This document shows positions 34,176 through 42,004 of a stretch of DNA of 64,000 nucleotides, piece after piece. Made by a program: the position numbers and the translations under genes. The notes under the pieces were generated by a model, which did not search any database, had not been told where the DNA came from, and worked only from the letters and a program-made list of their open reading frames with translations. This stretch comes from UBA6522 sp963664945 (GTDB lineage Bacteria; Pseudomonadota; Gammaproteobacteria; Steroidobacterales; Rariloculaceae): the NCBI GenBank assembly GCA_963664945.1, contig OY761822.1:5834827-5898826 (forward strand), written 5' to 3'. How positions within the stretch are numbered: position 1 is the stretch's first letter; each line of letters begins with the position of its first letter.

Positions 34176-34280
34176 TCAGTCGGCGGCGCCGTAGCCGACG
34201 CCTTCCCAGCCGTCCGTGTAGATGCGCCTCACCTTGTTGTCGAATTCGTAGAGGACCAGCACGCGCCCGCGCCAGTGGGT
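34176..34280 (-). pseudogene. C-terminal fragment of an unnamed secreted-protein family
   Basis: A 34-codon reverse-strand frame ending at 34176 reads 'VLVLYEFDNKVRRIYTDG'. This resembles the end of a large secreted family that ends in lines such as '...DQVRRIYTDGR'. The upstream part is missing; the frame runs instead into the feoA control region. The assignment is by general recollection, not by a motif search. Confidence 0.4.
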
Positions 34281-34322
34281 GCTCCAAAAAATATTCGCTT
34301 TCCGTCTTGCAAATCGTTCCCG

Positions 34323-34341
34323 GATAAGAATAATTGTCATT
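34323..34341 (+). promoter_or_regulatory. Fur-box-like operator of feoAB
   Basis: The 19 bp GATAAGAATAATTGTCATT match the Fur consensus GATAATGATAATCATTATC at about 13 of 19 positions. The site ends 23 bp before the feoA start, over a likely promoter. Fur repression in iron-replete cells fits ferrous iron uptake genes. Confidence 0.6.
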
Positions 34342-34364
34342 TGCGTTCTTGCGGGGGCGACCCC

Positions 34365-34604
34365 ATGACACTTGCCGACCTCAAGCGGGGCGATCGAGCC
34401 CGGATCGACGCCGTCGATCCGGTCGAGCCCAGCGTGCGCCGGCTCATGGTGCTCGGGCTGGTGGAAGGCGCCGAACTTGAGTGCCTGGGCGGATCGCTGG
34501 GTGGAGATCCAATGGAGATGCGAATCCACGGCAGCGCGCTCTCGTTGCGGCGCGACGATGCCCGCCGGTTCAGCGTGACTTCGACCGCCGACACGGACGA
34601 GTAA
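34365..34604 (+). CDS. feoA: Ferrous iron transport protein FeoA
   Basis: The 79-aa protein has the SH3-like FeoA fold: 'TLADLKRGDRARIDAVD', 'RRLMVLGLVEGAELECLGG' and 'ALSLRRDDARRF'. FeoA assists the FeoB transporter. It ends in TAA at 34604, and the feoB ATG uses that last base, giving tight coupling. The start at 34365 was chosen because the upstream frame codes for no homologous residues and covers the Fur box. Confidence 0.92.
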   Translation: MTLADLKRGDRARIDAVDPVEPSVRRLMVLGLVEGAELECLGGSLGGDPMEMRIHGSALSLRRDDARRFSVTSTADTDE

Positions 34605-36790
34605 TGGCCGGACCCGCGGCCATCGGCATTCCGCTGGAGAGCGTTACCGTCGCGCGGTCGGTCAGCATCGCGGTGGTGGGCAACCCGAATTCCGGCAAGA
34701 GCACGCTCTTCAACCGCGTCACCGGGCTGAACCAGCGCACGGCAAACTATCCCGGCGTCACGGTCGAAAAACGCACCGGCAAACTGACCCTGGGATCGAC
34801 CGTGTTCGACCTGATCGATTTGCCGGGCATCTATTCGCTGAGCCCCGAATCCACGGATGAACGCATCGTCGTCGACGTCTTGCTGGGGCGCGTGCCAGGA
34901 ACCCCGCAACCGGACGCGATACTGGCCGTGGTGGATTCCACGCGGCTTTACCAGGGACTGTTCCTCCTGCAGCAATTGGCTGAATTGGGACGTCCCATGG
35001 TGGTGGCGCTCACCATGGCGGACGATGCGGACGAGCGGCGCATCGCCATCGACTGCGACGCACTGGGCGCCAAACTGGGCGGCGTGCCCGTGTGCCGGGT
35101 CGTGGCCACCACCGGCAAGGGGTTTTCCGCGTTGAGGTCCCGCATCGCCGAGGCCATGGAGCGCTCCAATGCCGAGTCGCCGCTGTTCTGGCCCGCCTTA
35201 AGGCACGAGGCGGTGGCGCTGGAAAAGGACATACGCGGTTCGGATGCCTCGCTCGTGGACATCGAGCGGGCGCTCGTCGACGACGACCCGGTTGGCGTTG
35301 AGGCGATCCGGCGCGCCCTCGGCCCGGAAGCGGACCGCCGTATCGCCGCGCATCGCCATTCGCTGTGCGGCGACGATCCGCCGCTGGCCGTGGAGTCCAG
35401 GCAGCGCTACCGGTGGATCGCCGAAGTCCTTCCCCAGTTGCAGTCCACCGCGGCGGCGCCGCTGCGCTTCAAGCGCCGGATCGTGGACTGGATCAACCGG
35501 CCCTATCCGGCCACGGCCCTGTTCCTGCTGCTCATGGCAACGGTGTTCCAGGCCGTGTTCGCCTGGGCCACGCCCATGATGGACCTGATCGATGCGGCGG
35601 CGGGCGGGCTGGGCGGTTGGGTGCAAGACGCGCTGCCCGCTGGAGCGTTGGCCAGTTTTCTCGCCGACGGCGTGATCGCCGGCGTGGGCAGCGTCGTGAT
35701 CTTTCTGCCGCAGATACTCATTCTCTTTCTGTTCATCATCCTCATGGAGGATACGGGGTATCTGGCGCGCACCGCGTTTCTCATGGACCGGGCCATGCGC
35801 GCGGTCGGACTCTCCGGGCAGTCCGTCGTACCGCTGATCTCGGGATTCGCCTGCGCGGTACCGTCGATCATGGCCACAAGGGTGATCCCGAACCGCCGCG
35901 ACCGCATCGCCACCATCATGGCCACGCCATTTATGACCTGCTCCGCGCGGCTGCCGATTTACGCCCTGCTGATCGCGGCCTTCGTGCCCAACCTCACCGT
36001 GGGCCTCGCCAACGTTCAGGGGCTCGTGCTGTTCGGCCTTTACCTGCTCGGAATCCTGGGCGGAATCGGCACGGCGCTGCTGTTGAGGAAATCGGCGCTG
36101 CGCGGCCCGAAACCGTCCTTCGTGCTGGCGTTGCCCGAGTTCCGGATGCCAAACGCCCGAACAGTCCTGATGAAACTGCTGGATCGCGCGCTGGTGTTTC
36201 TGCGGCGTGCGGGGACAGTGATCTTCGCAGTGGCGGTCGTGGTCTGGGCACTGGCGTACTTTCCCAGGGCGGCGGACATCGAAAGCCAACGCCTTGAAGC
36301 CCAAGCCGAGATCCAGACCGTGCTCCAGGGAGGGGCGTTGGCCGCGGAGATAGCCAGAATCGACAACGAGGCCGCAGCCGCGCAACTGGCGCAGAGCTGG
36401 CTCGGCCGGATGGGCCAGGGGGTCGAGCCGCTGTTCCGGCCCCTGGGCTGGGATTGGCGCGTGTCGGCCGCGGTGATCGCCGGATTTCCGGCGCGGGAGG
36501 TGGTCGTGGCGGTGCTGGGCACCATCTATGCCGTGGGTTCCGAGGCGGACGAGACGAGCCTGGCCGAGCGGCTGACGACGGCGACCTGGCCCGACGGGCG
36601 CATCGTGTTCACACTGCCGATGGTGCTCGGACTGCTGCTCTTCTACGCGTTGTGCCTGCAGTGCGCGGCGACGCTCGCGGTCATCAAGCGTGAGACGAAT
36701 ACCTGGCGATGGCCGCTGTTCTCGTGGGCGTACATGACGGCGCTGGGGTATGTCGGGGCGTTGCTGATCTTTCAAATCGGCAGCGTCTGA
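34604..36790 (+). CDS. feoB: Ferrous iron transporter FeoB
   Basis: The 728-aa protein has an N-terminal G domain with G1 'GNPNSGKST', G2 in 'ANYPGVTVEKR' and G3 'DLPGIYSLSP', followed by a helical regulatory domain. Two Gate repeats with about ten transmembrane segments follow ('MEDTGYLARTAFLMDR', 'LISGFACAVPSIMATRVIP', 'TCSARLPIYALLIAAF', 'PAREVVVAVLGTIYAV'). It imports Fe2+ through the inner membrane, driven by or gated by GTP. No FeoC gene follows. Confidence 0.95.
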   Translation: MAGPAAIGIPLESVTVARSVSIAVVGNPNSGKSTLFNRVTGLNQRTANYPGVTVEKRTGKLTLGSTVFDLIDLPGIYSLSPESTDERIVVDVLLGRVPGTPQPDAILAVVDSTRLYQGLFLLQQLAELGRPMVVALTMADDADERRIAIDCDALGAKLGGVPVCRVVATTGKGFSALRSRIAEAMERSNAESPLFWPALRHEAVALEKDIRGSDASLVDIERALVDDDPVGVEAIRRALGPEADRRIAAHRHSLCGDDPPLAVESRQRYRWIAEVLPQLQSTAAAPLRFKRRIVDWINRPYPATALFLLLMATVFQAVFAWATPMMDLIDAAAGGLGGWVQDALPAGALASFLADGVIAGVGSVVIFLPQILILFLFIILMEDTGYLARTAFLMDRAMRAVGLSGQSVVPLISGFACAVPSIMATRVIPNRRDRIATIMATPFMTCSARLPIYALLIAAFVPNLTVGLANVQGLVLFGLYLLGILGGIGTALLLRKSALRGPKPSFVLALPEFRMPNARTVLMKLLDRALVFLRRAGTVIFAVAVVVWALAYFPRAADIESQRLEAQAEIQTVLQGGALAAEIARIDNEAAAAQLAQSWLGRMGQGVEPLFRPLGWDWRVSAAVIAGFPAREVVVAVLGTIYAVGSEADETSLAERLTTATWPDGRIVFTLPMVLGLLLFYALCLQCAATLAVIKRETNTWRWPLFSWAYMTALGYVGALLIFQIGSV

Positions 36791-36840
36791 TTGCGTTGTG
36801 GGGTTGGCGCGTCGACGGGCGCCCCACCCGGGCCGCGCGT

Positions 36841-37275
36841 TTACAATCTGCCGTCCGGGTCCGGGTCCGGGTCCAGGTCCAGGTCAAGCCCGAAAAGGAA
36901 GCCTTCCACGCGCCCGAGGCGGCGATCGATGTTGTCGAGGCGCGTATCGATGGATTCGACGCGGGCATAAACCGAATCGATACGCGCATCGATGGAATTG
37001 AAGCGGTCATCCATCGCACTGAACCGGGCATCGACGGAATCGAAACGGCGATCGACGGAGTCGAAACGGCTGTCGACAAAATCGAAACGAGAATCGATCG
37101 AGCTGAAACGGGCATCGACGGAATCGAAGCGATTGTCGACGGAATCGAAGCGGGCATCGACGGCATCGAAACGATCATCAATTCGGCTGAATCCGGTCTG
37201 CATCATTGCGCCAATCGCCGCAGCGGCCAGGATGATCGTGCAGACGACGATGATTGTCTGACCATCCCATTTCAT
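36841..37275 (-). CDS. Membrane-anchored protein of 13 heptad repeats
   Basis: The 144-aa protein has one N-terminal transmembrane helix ('TIIVVCTIILAAAAIGAMM') and then about 13 tandem seven-residue units of the form RFDSVDx (for example 'RFDAVDARFDSVDN'), a run that would make a long coiled coil. It ends in an Asp/Leu/Pro low-complexity tail ('DLDLDPDPDPD') encoded by GGTCCN repeats. Such coiled-coil proteins occur widely without known function. The 21-bp DNA repeats make it prone to copy-number change. Confidence 0.7.
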   Translation of the reverse strand: MKWDGQTIIVVCTIILAAAAIGAMMQTGFSRIDDRFDAVDARFDSVDNRFDSVDARFSSIDSRFDFVDSRFDSVDRRFDSVDARFSAMDDRFNSIDARIDSVYARVESIDTRLDNIDRRLGRVEGFLFGLDLDLDPDPDPDGRL

Positions 37276-37473
37276 GCGTTATTCCTCAAGCGTCGGCCTG
37301 GATCACCCAAGGCCGTATCGGCCATGTCATTGTACAAGGCCCTTCACCCGTACCAACACGCTCAAAACTGCACCTGGAGGGCAGAAATGGACGCGAGACT
37401 GGACTTCAGCCATGGTTGGACGCCGGGATGTCTTCCGGCCCCGATTGTGTGCCGAACGCTGTGGAATTACCCG

Positions 37474-38466
37474 TCAAGCCGCAAAGTCCCGGGTCAGTTC
37501 TTCGGAGACCTCCCATAGCCTCGCCGCCATTTCCGGGTCCCGCATGTTGGCGGAAGGCGTTTCCGGGTTGCAGTCGGAGAAATAGCAGCCGTTGACGTGC
37601 CGCAAGTCGGGGTTCGTGGCCACGTAACAGGTGGTCGCCGCGCCCTGCGCCGACGATTTCAGAAACAGGTAGCCCGCCACGCGGAAGGCCAATTCCTGCC
37701 AGGCGGGCAGGTTTCGCGCGATATTCGTTCGCACCACGCCGGGATGGACGACATTGGCCGTGGCGCTGGCGTCCTCGAGGCGGCGCGCCAGTTCCAGGGC
37801 GTGCAACCCGTTGGCGAGCTTGGAGTGCCCGTAGGCCCGTTGCGTCGCGAACCACGATTCTCCGGCAAGGTCGTCGAATTGAATGCCGTCGCCGGGCGCG
37901 TTCTCGTGAGCGCGGCTGCCGACGATGACGATCCTTCCCTGGGGCGCGGCGACCACCAGGTCCAGCAGGTGATTGACCAGCACGAAGTGCCCCAGGTGGT
38001 TGGTGACGAAGTGCGCCTCGATGCCGTTCACGTGCCACAGTTCGTCGTATATGGCGCCGGCGTTGCAGATCAGGATATCCAGCGGCGCGCCCATGGCATG
38101 GACCTGCTCCGCGCACTGCACGGCCGTCTCGAATTCGGTGAGTTCGAGCACCAGCGGGGTTGCCTGGCCTTCGACGCTTGCACAGGCTTCCTGGCCCCTT
38201 TCCATCGTGCGCGCCGTGCCAAGGACATGGGCGCCGCGCAGCGCCAGGGTCCGCATGGTCTCGTAGCCGATGCCCGAGTTGCAGCCCGTTACGAGAGCTG
38301 TCTTGCCGCTGAGGTCCAGTCCAGCCGTGACGTCATCCGCGGTGGAGCGGCGGCCGAATTCGCTGCTGACGTCGTCGCAGGCGAGGGCGGCGGCAGGTCC
38401 CAGGGCGGAGCCCGCGGCTGTGATCAGGCCGCCTTGCACGAAACGGCGCCGGTCGATGGGGGGCAT
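37474..38466 (-). CDS. Tat-exported short-chain dehydrogenase/reductase
   Basis: The 330-aa protein begins with a twin-arginine signal ('DRRRFVQGGLITAAGSALG') and then a classical SDR: cofactor motif 'TGCNSGIG', 'NAGA' at about 135, catalytic 'YGHSK' and a preceding Ser in 'VIVGSRAHEN'. The C-terminal half looks like retinol dehydrogenase/protochlorophyllide reductase-type SDRs. A Tat signal on an NAD(P)-using SDR is unusual, since periplasm has no free cofactor; the enzyme would have to fold with bound NADP(H) before export. It is the last gene of the minus-strand unit with the TonB receptor. Confidence 0.8.
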   Translation of the reverse strand: MPPIDRRRFVQGGLITAAGSALGPAAALACDDVSSEFGRRSTADDVTAGLDLSGKTALVTGCNSGIGYETMRTLALRGAHVLGTARTMERGQEACASVEGQATPLVLELTEFETAVQCAEQVHAMGAPLDILICNAGAIYDELWHVNGIEAHFVTNHLGHFVLVNHLLDLVVAAPQGRIVIVGSRAHENAPGDGIQFDDLAGESWFATQRAYGHSKLANGLHALELARRLEDASATANVVHPGVVRTNIARNLPAWQELAFRVAGYLFLKSSAQGAATTCYVATNPDLRHVNGCYFSDCNPETPSANMRDPEMAARLWEVSEELTRDFAA

Positions 38467-38525
38467 GGGCGTCTCCGCTTGGGTCGGGGAACCGCATGCA
38501 AGTGTGGCGCGGCGGGGGGGCGCGA

Positions 38526-38840
38526 TCAAGGCCCGAAGAAAAAGTAAATCAGCCGCGTGTCCTTGTGCACGATCGATGATTGCTCCTGTCCGGCAGGAAT
38601 CGTGACCATGTCTCCGGCCCCGAGCCGTTCGGTCATGTTACCCGATGTCGTCGATAGATCGCCTTCGAGGATCAGGGTGACTTCTCGTCGCGGATGTGCG
38701 GCTACGCCCTGGTCGGGCATGCGCGTTCCAGCCTTCAGGAATCCGGTGCCAAATTCCAGCTTGACACCGTCTGCCGTGAACGCGTGAAGGACCTTCAGGC
38801 GATCGTCACCTTGCGGAAATTCCACGGCAAACTTCTTCAT
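38526..38840 (-). CDS. Single-domain cupin protein
   Basis: The 104-aa protein is a small beta-barrel cupin. The first motif is weak ('AAHPRREVTLILEGDL') and the second is 'LGAGDMVTIPAGQEQSS'. It may bind a metal or a small effector, or act as an enzyme for a substrate of the cluster. It lies 60 bp before the SDR and 121 bp after the XRE-cupin regulator, all in the same direction. No signal peptide. Confidence 0.75.
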   Translation of the reverse strand: MKKFAVEFPQGDDRLKVLHAFTADGVKLEFGTGFLKAGTRMPDQGVAAHPRREVTLILEGDLSTTSGNMTERLGAGDMVTIPAGQEQSSIVHKDTRLIYFFFGP

Positions 38841-38960
38841 GCCGCCTCAAGCCTCATCGCCTCGACGGACGAACGGCGACTGCCCATGGGCGTGGGCCGT
38901 CGTGGTCGTCCAATTCCAATCATCTTGCGCACTGCTCGATTCGTCCGGCACTCGCCAGGA

Positions 38961-39503
38961 TCACTCCGGCTTGAACACACTTGGTGTACCCACGTACAAC
39001 AGGTGGACGTCCTCCTCGGTGAGGTTGCTGGCGGTGTGTGGGGTGCGCGAGTTGAAGTGCATGCTGTCGCCTGCCTTCAACGTCAGCTTCATGTCGCCAA
39101 GTTCGGAGTACAGCTCACCCTTGAGCACGTACAGGAAGTCCTCGCCCTCGCGCTGGTCCACGGGGAAGATGTGCCCGGGCGGGATGACCATGAGAATCGC
39201 ATCCATTTGCTGAAACTTCATGCCGGCACTGAGCTGGACGTACTCGACCGGGGAGTCAACTTCGATGCTCTGGGGATCGTCTTTGCGCCTGACGGGCGTT
39301 TCCCCCGCGGGAATCTCCATGAACATGGTCACACGCACTTCCAGGGCCCGGGCGAGATTCATCAGCGAAACCATCGAAGCGGCCGCCTTGTTTCGTTCAA
39401 CCTGGGATATGAACGCAGGCGAGAGCCTGGTTTTTTCCGCCAGTTCCTGCAGAGTGAGTCCGAGTTCCTGGCGCCGCGCGCGGATGATTTCGCCGGCGGC
39501 CAT
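38961..39503 (-). CDS. XRE-family regulator with cupin sensor domain
   Basis: The 180-aa protein has an N-terminal helix-turn-helix ('IRARRQELGLTLQELAEKTR', 'SPAFISQVERNKAAASM') and a C-terminal cupin ('GEDFLYVLKGELYSELGDMK', 'LKAGDSMHFNSRTPHTASN'). This HTH-cupin layout (PuuR/SutR-like) often controls amine, amino-acid or polyamine catabolism with the cupin sensing the ligand. It follows the TonB receptor gene by 61 bp. The palindromic operator at 41837-41865 is its best candidate binding site. A GGAAAG sequence precedes ATG 39503. Confidence 0.85.
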   Translation of the reverse strand: MAAGEIIRARRQELGLTLQELAEKTRLSPAFISQVERNKAAASMVSLMNLARALEVRVTMFMEIPAGETPVRRKDDPQSIEVDSPVEYVQLSAGMKFQQMDAILMVIPPGHIFPVDQREGEDFLYVLKGELYSELGDMKLTLKAGDSMHFNSRTPHTASNLTEEDVHLLYVGTPSVFKPE

Positions 39504-39564
39504 CACGGACTTTCCGCGATTTGGCTGCTCCCGCTTCAACACGTTTTCGACACTCCTGACCCGA

Positions 39565-41766
39565 CTAGAAAGTGTACGTGAAATCAACACCGTAGGAGCG
39601 CGGCGGCGCCAGCTGAACGAAACCGCCCAGGACAAACTCGGCGAGGTACAGCTCGTCGGCAAGGTTTTTTGACCATGCGATGACCTGCCAGCGGTCGCCT
39701 TCGACGCCGAATCTCGTGTTGATCAGGTCCACGTCATCGCGAGCCGAGGAATTGTCCGGATCCCAGAACTGCCTGCCGCGGCGCTCGAAATCCGCGCGGA
39801 GAAACACGCCGACCCGGTCCGACACGGGCTGGCGATACTGGAATCCCAGGTTGATCGTGTGGTCGGGCACGTAGGGCGCGTCGTTGCCGACGAACGACGG
39901 GTTCACCGAGTAGGCTTCGATTTCGCTGTCGGTGAAGCCGTATCCCGCGTAGATGTCCAGCCCGTCCGTCAGGGATGCGCTGAACTCCAGTTCGCCGCCG
40001 CTGAGTTGCACTTCGTCGATACCGGCGAGCACCTGCGAACTGGTGGGCGCGAAGAACAGGAAATATTGTTGCCCCTCGACCCCCGTGTTGAACAGCGAAG
40101 CGTCAAATTTGCCGCGCCCACCCATGATCCGGGCCTTGAGGCCGATTTCGAAGGCTTCGGTTTCTTCCTGGCCGACGACGTCGAACACTCCGTCGACTCC
40201 GGCTGCCTGCGCCGCGGCCGCGGTGCCCAACTGGTTGAACTGGCCGCTACGAAAACCCTCGCTCCAGGAGACGAACAGGTTGACCCGCGGAGTTGCCAGA
40301 TACCGCAGGGTAATCTTCGGCTGAAGCTTGTCGAACGTCGCCTCGCGGCGTGCGCCCTGCGAGCCGGTGGTGTTGTGGGGCGAGACGATCTGCGCCCGTT
40401 GGTCTTCGTCGTAGCGCAGCGCCAGCGAGGCTTCGAACTGCTCGCTGACGTCGTGGTTCAGTTGCCCGAACAACGCGTACGCCGAGTTGTCGTTGTCATC
40501 GGCAAGAAATGAGAACGTCGCCGGCTGCCCCGGGCCGGTGGGTTCGCGTTCGATACGGACGATGCCCACGCCGGTGTCGTCGACGACAGGCGTCGATATG
40601 AATCGGTCGGTCTGCACAAAATAGGCGCCCACAAGCCATCGAAGGGTCTGGTCGCCGGACGACGAGAACCGGACTTCCTGGCTGAGCGCATCGATGTCCC
40701 AGTATTGCTGGGCAATTCCATCGAACGGGATACCCGGGCCGAACGGGTACTGCGTCAGGCTCTCGCTGTAGGGGGCCTGATCGGACCCGTACCACTCCTG
40801 AAGCTGGTTGTGCGCGGTGATGGAAGTGAAGGTTCCCCAGTCGGCCTCGTAGTCAAGTTTCAGCGCGAGTTCGAAGATGTCGCGGTCGTTCTCGCCGCGG
40901 TTGTTCATTTCGTAAATGACGCCCGCCGCGTCGTTCGCGTCGGCGGCCCTGAACGTGAACACATCCAACCCGTAGTCGAACGCCTGCCAGTTGTAACTCA
41001 GCGCGCCGCCCCCGGTATCGGAGTAATAGGCGCGGAGATCGGCGCTCCAGGACGCGTCGATCAGCCAGTCCAGGCGCAGTTGCAGACTGGTTTCCTCCAT
41101 ATGGTCGACCTGGTCGCCTCTCAGCACATTATCGATATAGCCACCGCGGTTCAGCCAGGTTCCGTTGAGCCGGTAGTACAGCCGGTTCTCGGTCACGGGA
41201 CCCGACACGGAGAGCTGGGCCTGGGCGTGGTCCCCATTGCCCGCTCCCACCTGTATACGACCCTGGAACTCATTGGTGGGTTGTCTGGTCGTAATGTTGA
41301 TCGCACCGCCGATGGCGTTGCGGCCGTACAGTGCGCCTTGTGGGCCTTTCAGCACCTCGATCTGCTGGAGATCCAGGAGCGCTTGGTTGAACTGATTGGG
41401 ACTCGTCTGCAGCATGCCGTCAATCGACACCGCAACCGGAGGCTCGTTGTTTCTCACCTGCGTGATCCCGCGAATGGTCAGAAACGTCGTGCCGGCGTTT
41501 TGAGCTTCAACCATGGTGACGTTCGGCACCAATGACAGGTAGTCGTTGGGACGCTGGATGCCGGCGTCTTCGATTTCTGCGGCCGTGAACGCGTTCACCG
41601 TTACGGGGACCTCCTGGAGACTTTCGCTGCGCAACCGTGCCGTCACCACGATCTCCTCGATCAAGGCGGATGATGCATCGTTTGCCTGTCCGAACGACGG
41701 CATGGCCAAACCCGTGCCCAACACACACAACAACAGCGCGCCCGCGCTGGTTCTCACTGCGATCAT
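39565..41766 (-). CDS. TonB-dependent outer-membrane receptor
   Basis: The 733-aa protein has a signal peptide (to 'MPSFGQ'), a TonB box-like start ('IEEIVVTARLRSESLQEVP'), a plug domain ('GPQGALYGRNAIGGAINITT') and a beta-barrel ending in Phe ('YGVDFTYTF'). It transports a large or scarce nutrient across the outer membrane. The plug sequence is of the siderophore/vitamin type that environmental bacteria use for many substrates, so the ligand is open. It starts at 41766, after GGAGGCATCGCC. Divergent from hyuA across 238 bp. Confidence 0.9.
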   Translation of the reverse strand: MIAVRTSAGALLLCVLGTGLAMPSFGQANDASSALIEEIVVTARLRSESLQEVPVTVNAFTAAEIEDAGIQRPNDYLSLVPNVTMVEAQNAGTTFLTIRGITQVRNNEPPVAVSIDGMLQTSPNQFNQALLDLQQIEVLKGPQGALYGRNAIGGAINITTRQPTNEFQGRIQVGAGNGDHAQAQLSVSGPVTENRLYYRLNGTWLNRGGYIDNVLRGDQVDHMEETSLQLRLDWLIDASWSADLRAYYSDTGGGALSYNWQAFDYGLDVFTFRAADANDAAGVIYEMNNRGENDRDIFELALKLDYEADWGTFTSITAHNQLQEWYGSDQAPYSESLTQYPFGPGIPFDGIAQQYWDIDALSQEVRFSSSGDQTLRWLVGAYFVQTDRFISTPVVDDTGVGIVRIEREPTGPGQPATFSFLADDNDNSAYALFGQLNHDVSEQFEASLALRYDEDQRAQIVSPHNTTGSQGARREATFDKLQPKITLRYLATPRVNLFVSWSEGFRSGQFNQLGTAAAAQAAGVDGVFDVVGQEETEAFEIGLKARIMGGRGKFDASLFNTGVEGQQYFLFFAPTSSQVLAGIDEVQLSGGELEFSASLTDGLDIYAGYGFTDSEIEAYSVNPSFVGNDAPYVPDHTINLGFQYRQPVSDRVGVFLRADFERRGRQFWDPDNSSARDDVDLINTRFGVEGDRWQVIAWSKNLADELYLAEFVLGGFVQLAPPRSYGVDFTYTF

Positions 41767-41836
41767 GGCGATGCCTCCGTCTCGATTTGCCTGGTTCGTG
41801 TGCGAACCCGATACCATGTTAAAATGTAATCTATAG

Positions 41837-41873
41837 TAAAAGTTTTGACAATACAAAAACTTTTAGTGAAAAT
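41837..41873 (+). promoter_or_regulatory. Palindromic operator over divergent promoters
   Basis: A perfect 10-bp inverted repeat TAAAAGTTTT (41837-41846) and AAAACTTTTA (41856-41865) is separated by 9 bp. TTGACA (41845-41850) inside it can serve as -35 for the plus strand, with GAAAAT 17 bp on. On the minus strand TTGTCA and TACATT, 17 bp apart, make the matching promoter for the TonB receptor. The region is very AT-rich compared with the window. A repressor bound here would block both transcription units. Confidence 0.65.
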
Positions 41874-42004
41874 GTCCGGCATCAAATTGTGCTAAGCGCA
41901 GGCAGAATTTCATTGCGGGATGGCCTGTCTCATCGAGATATTCGTTACTTGAACCGGGCACGGGCTGACGGAGGGAAGATGATGAAATCGCGCACAGGCG
42001 CCCC

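Noticed and set aside
35198..36775. 525-codon open frame antisense to feoB
   Set aside because: Low-complexity His/Gln/Arg text and no motif; feoB explains the region.
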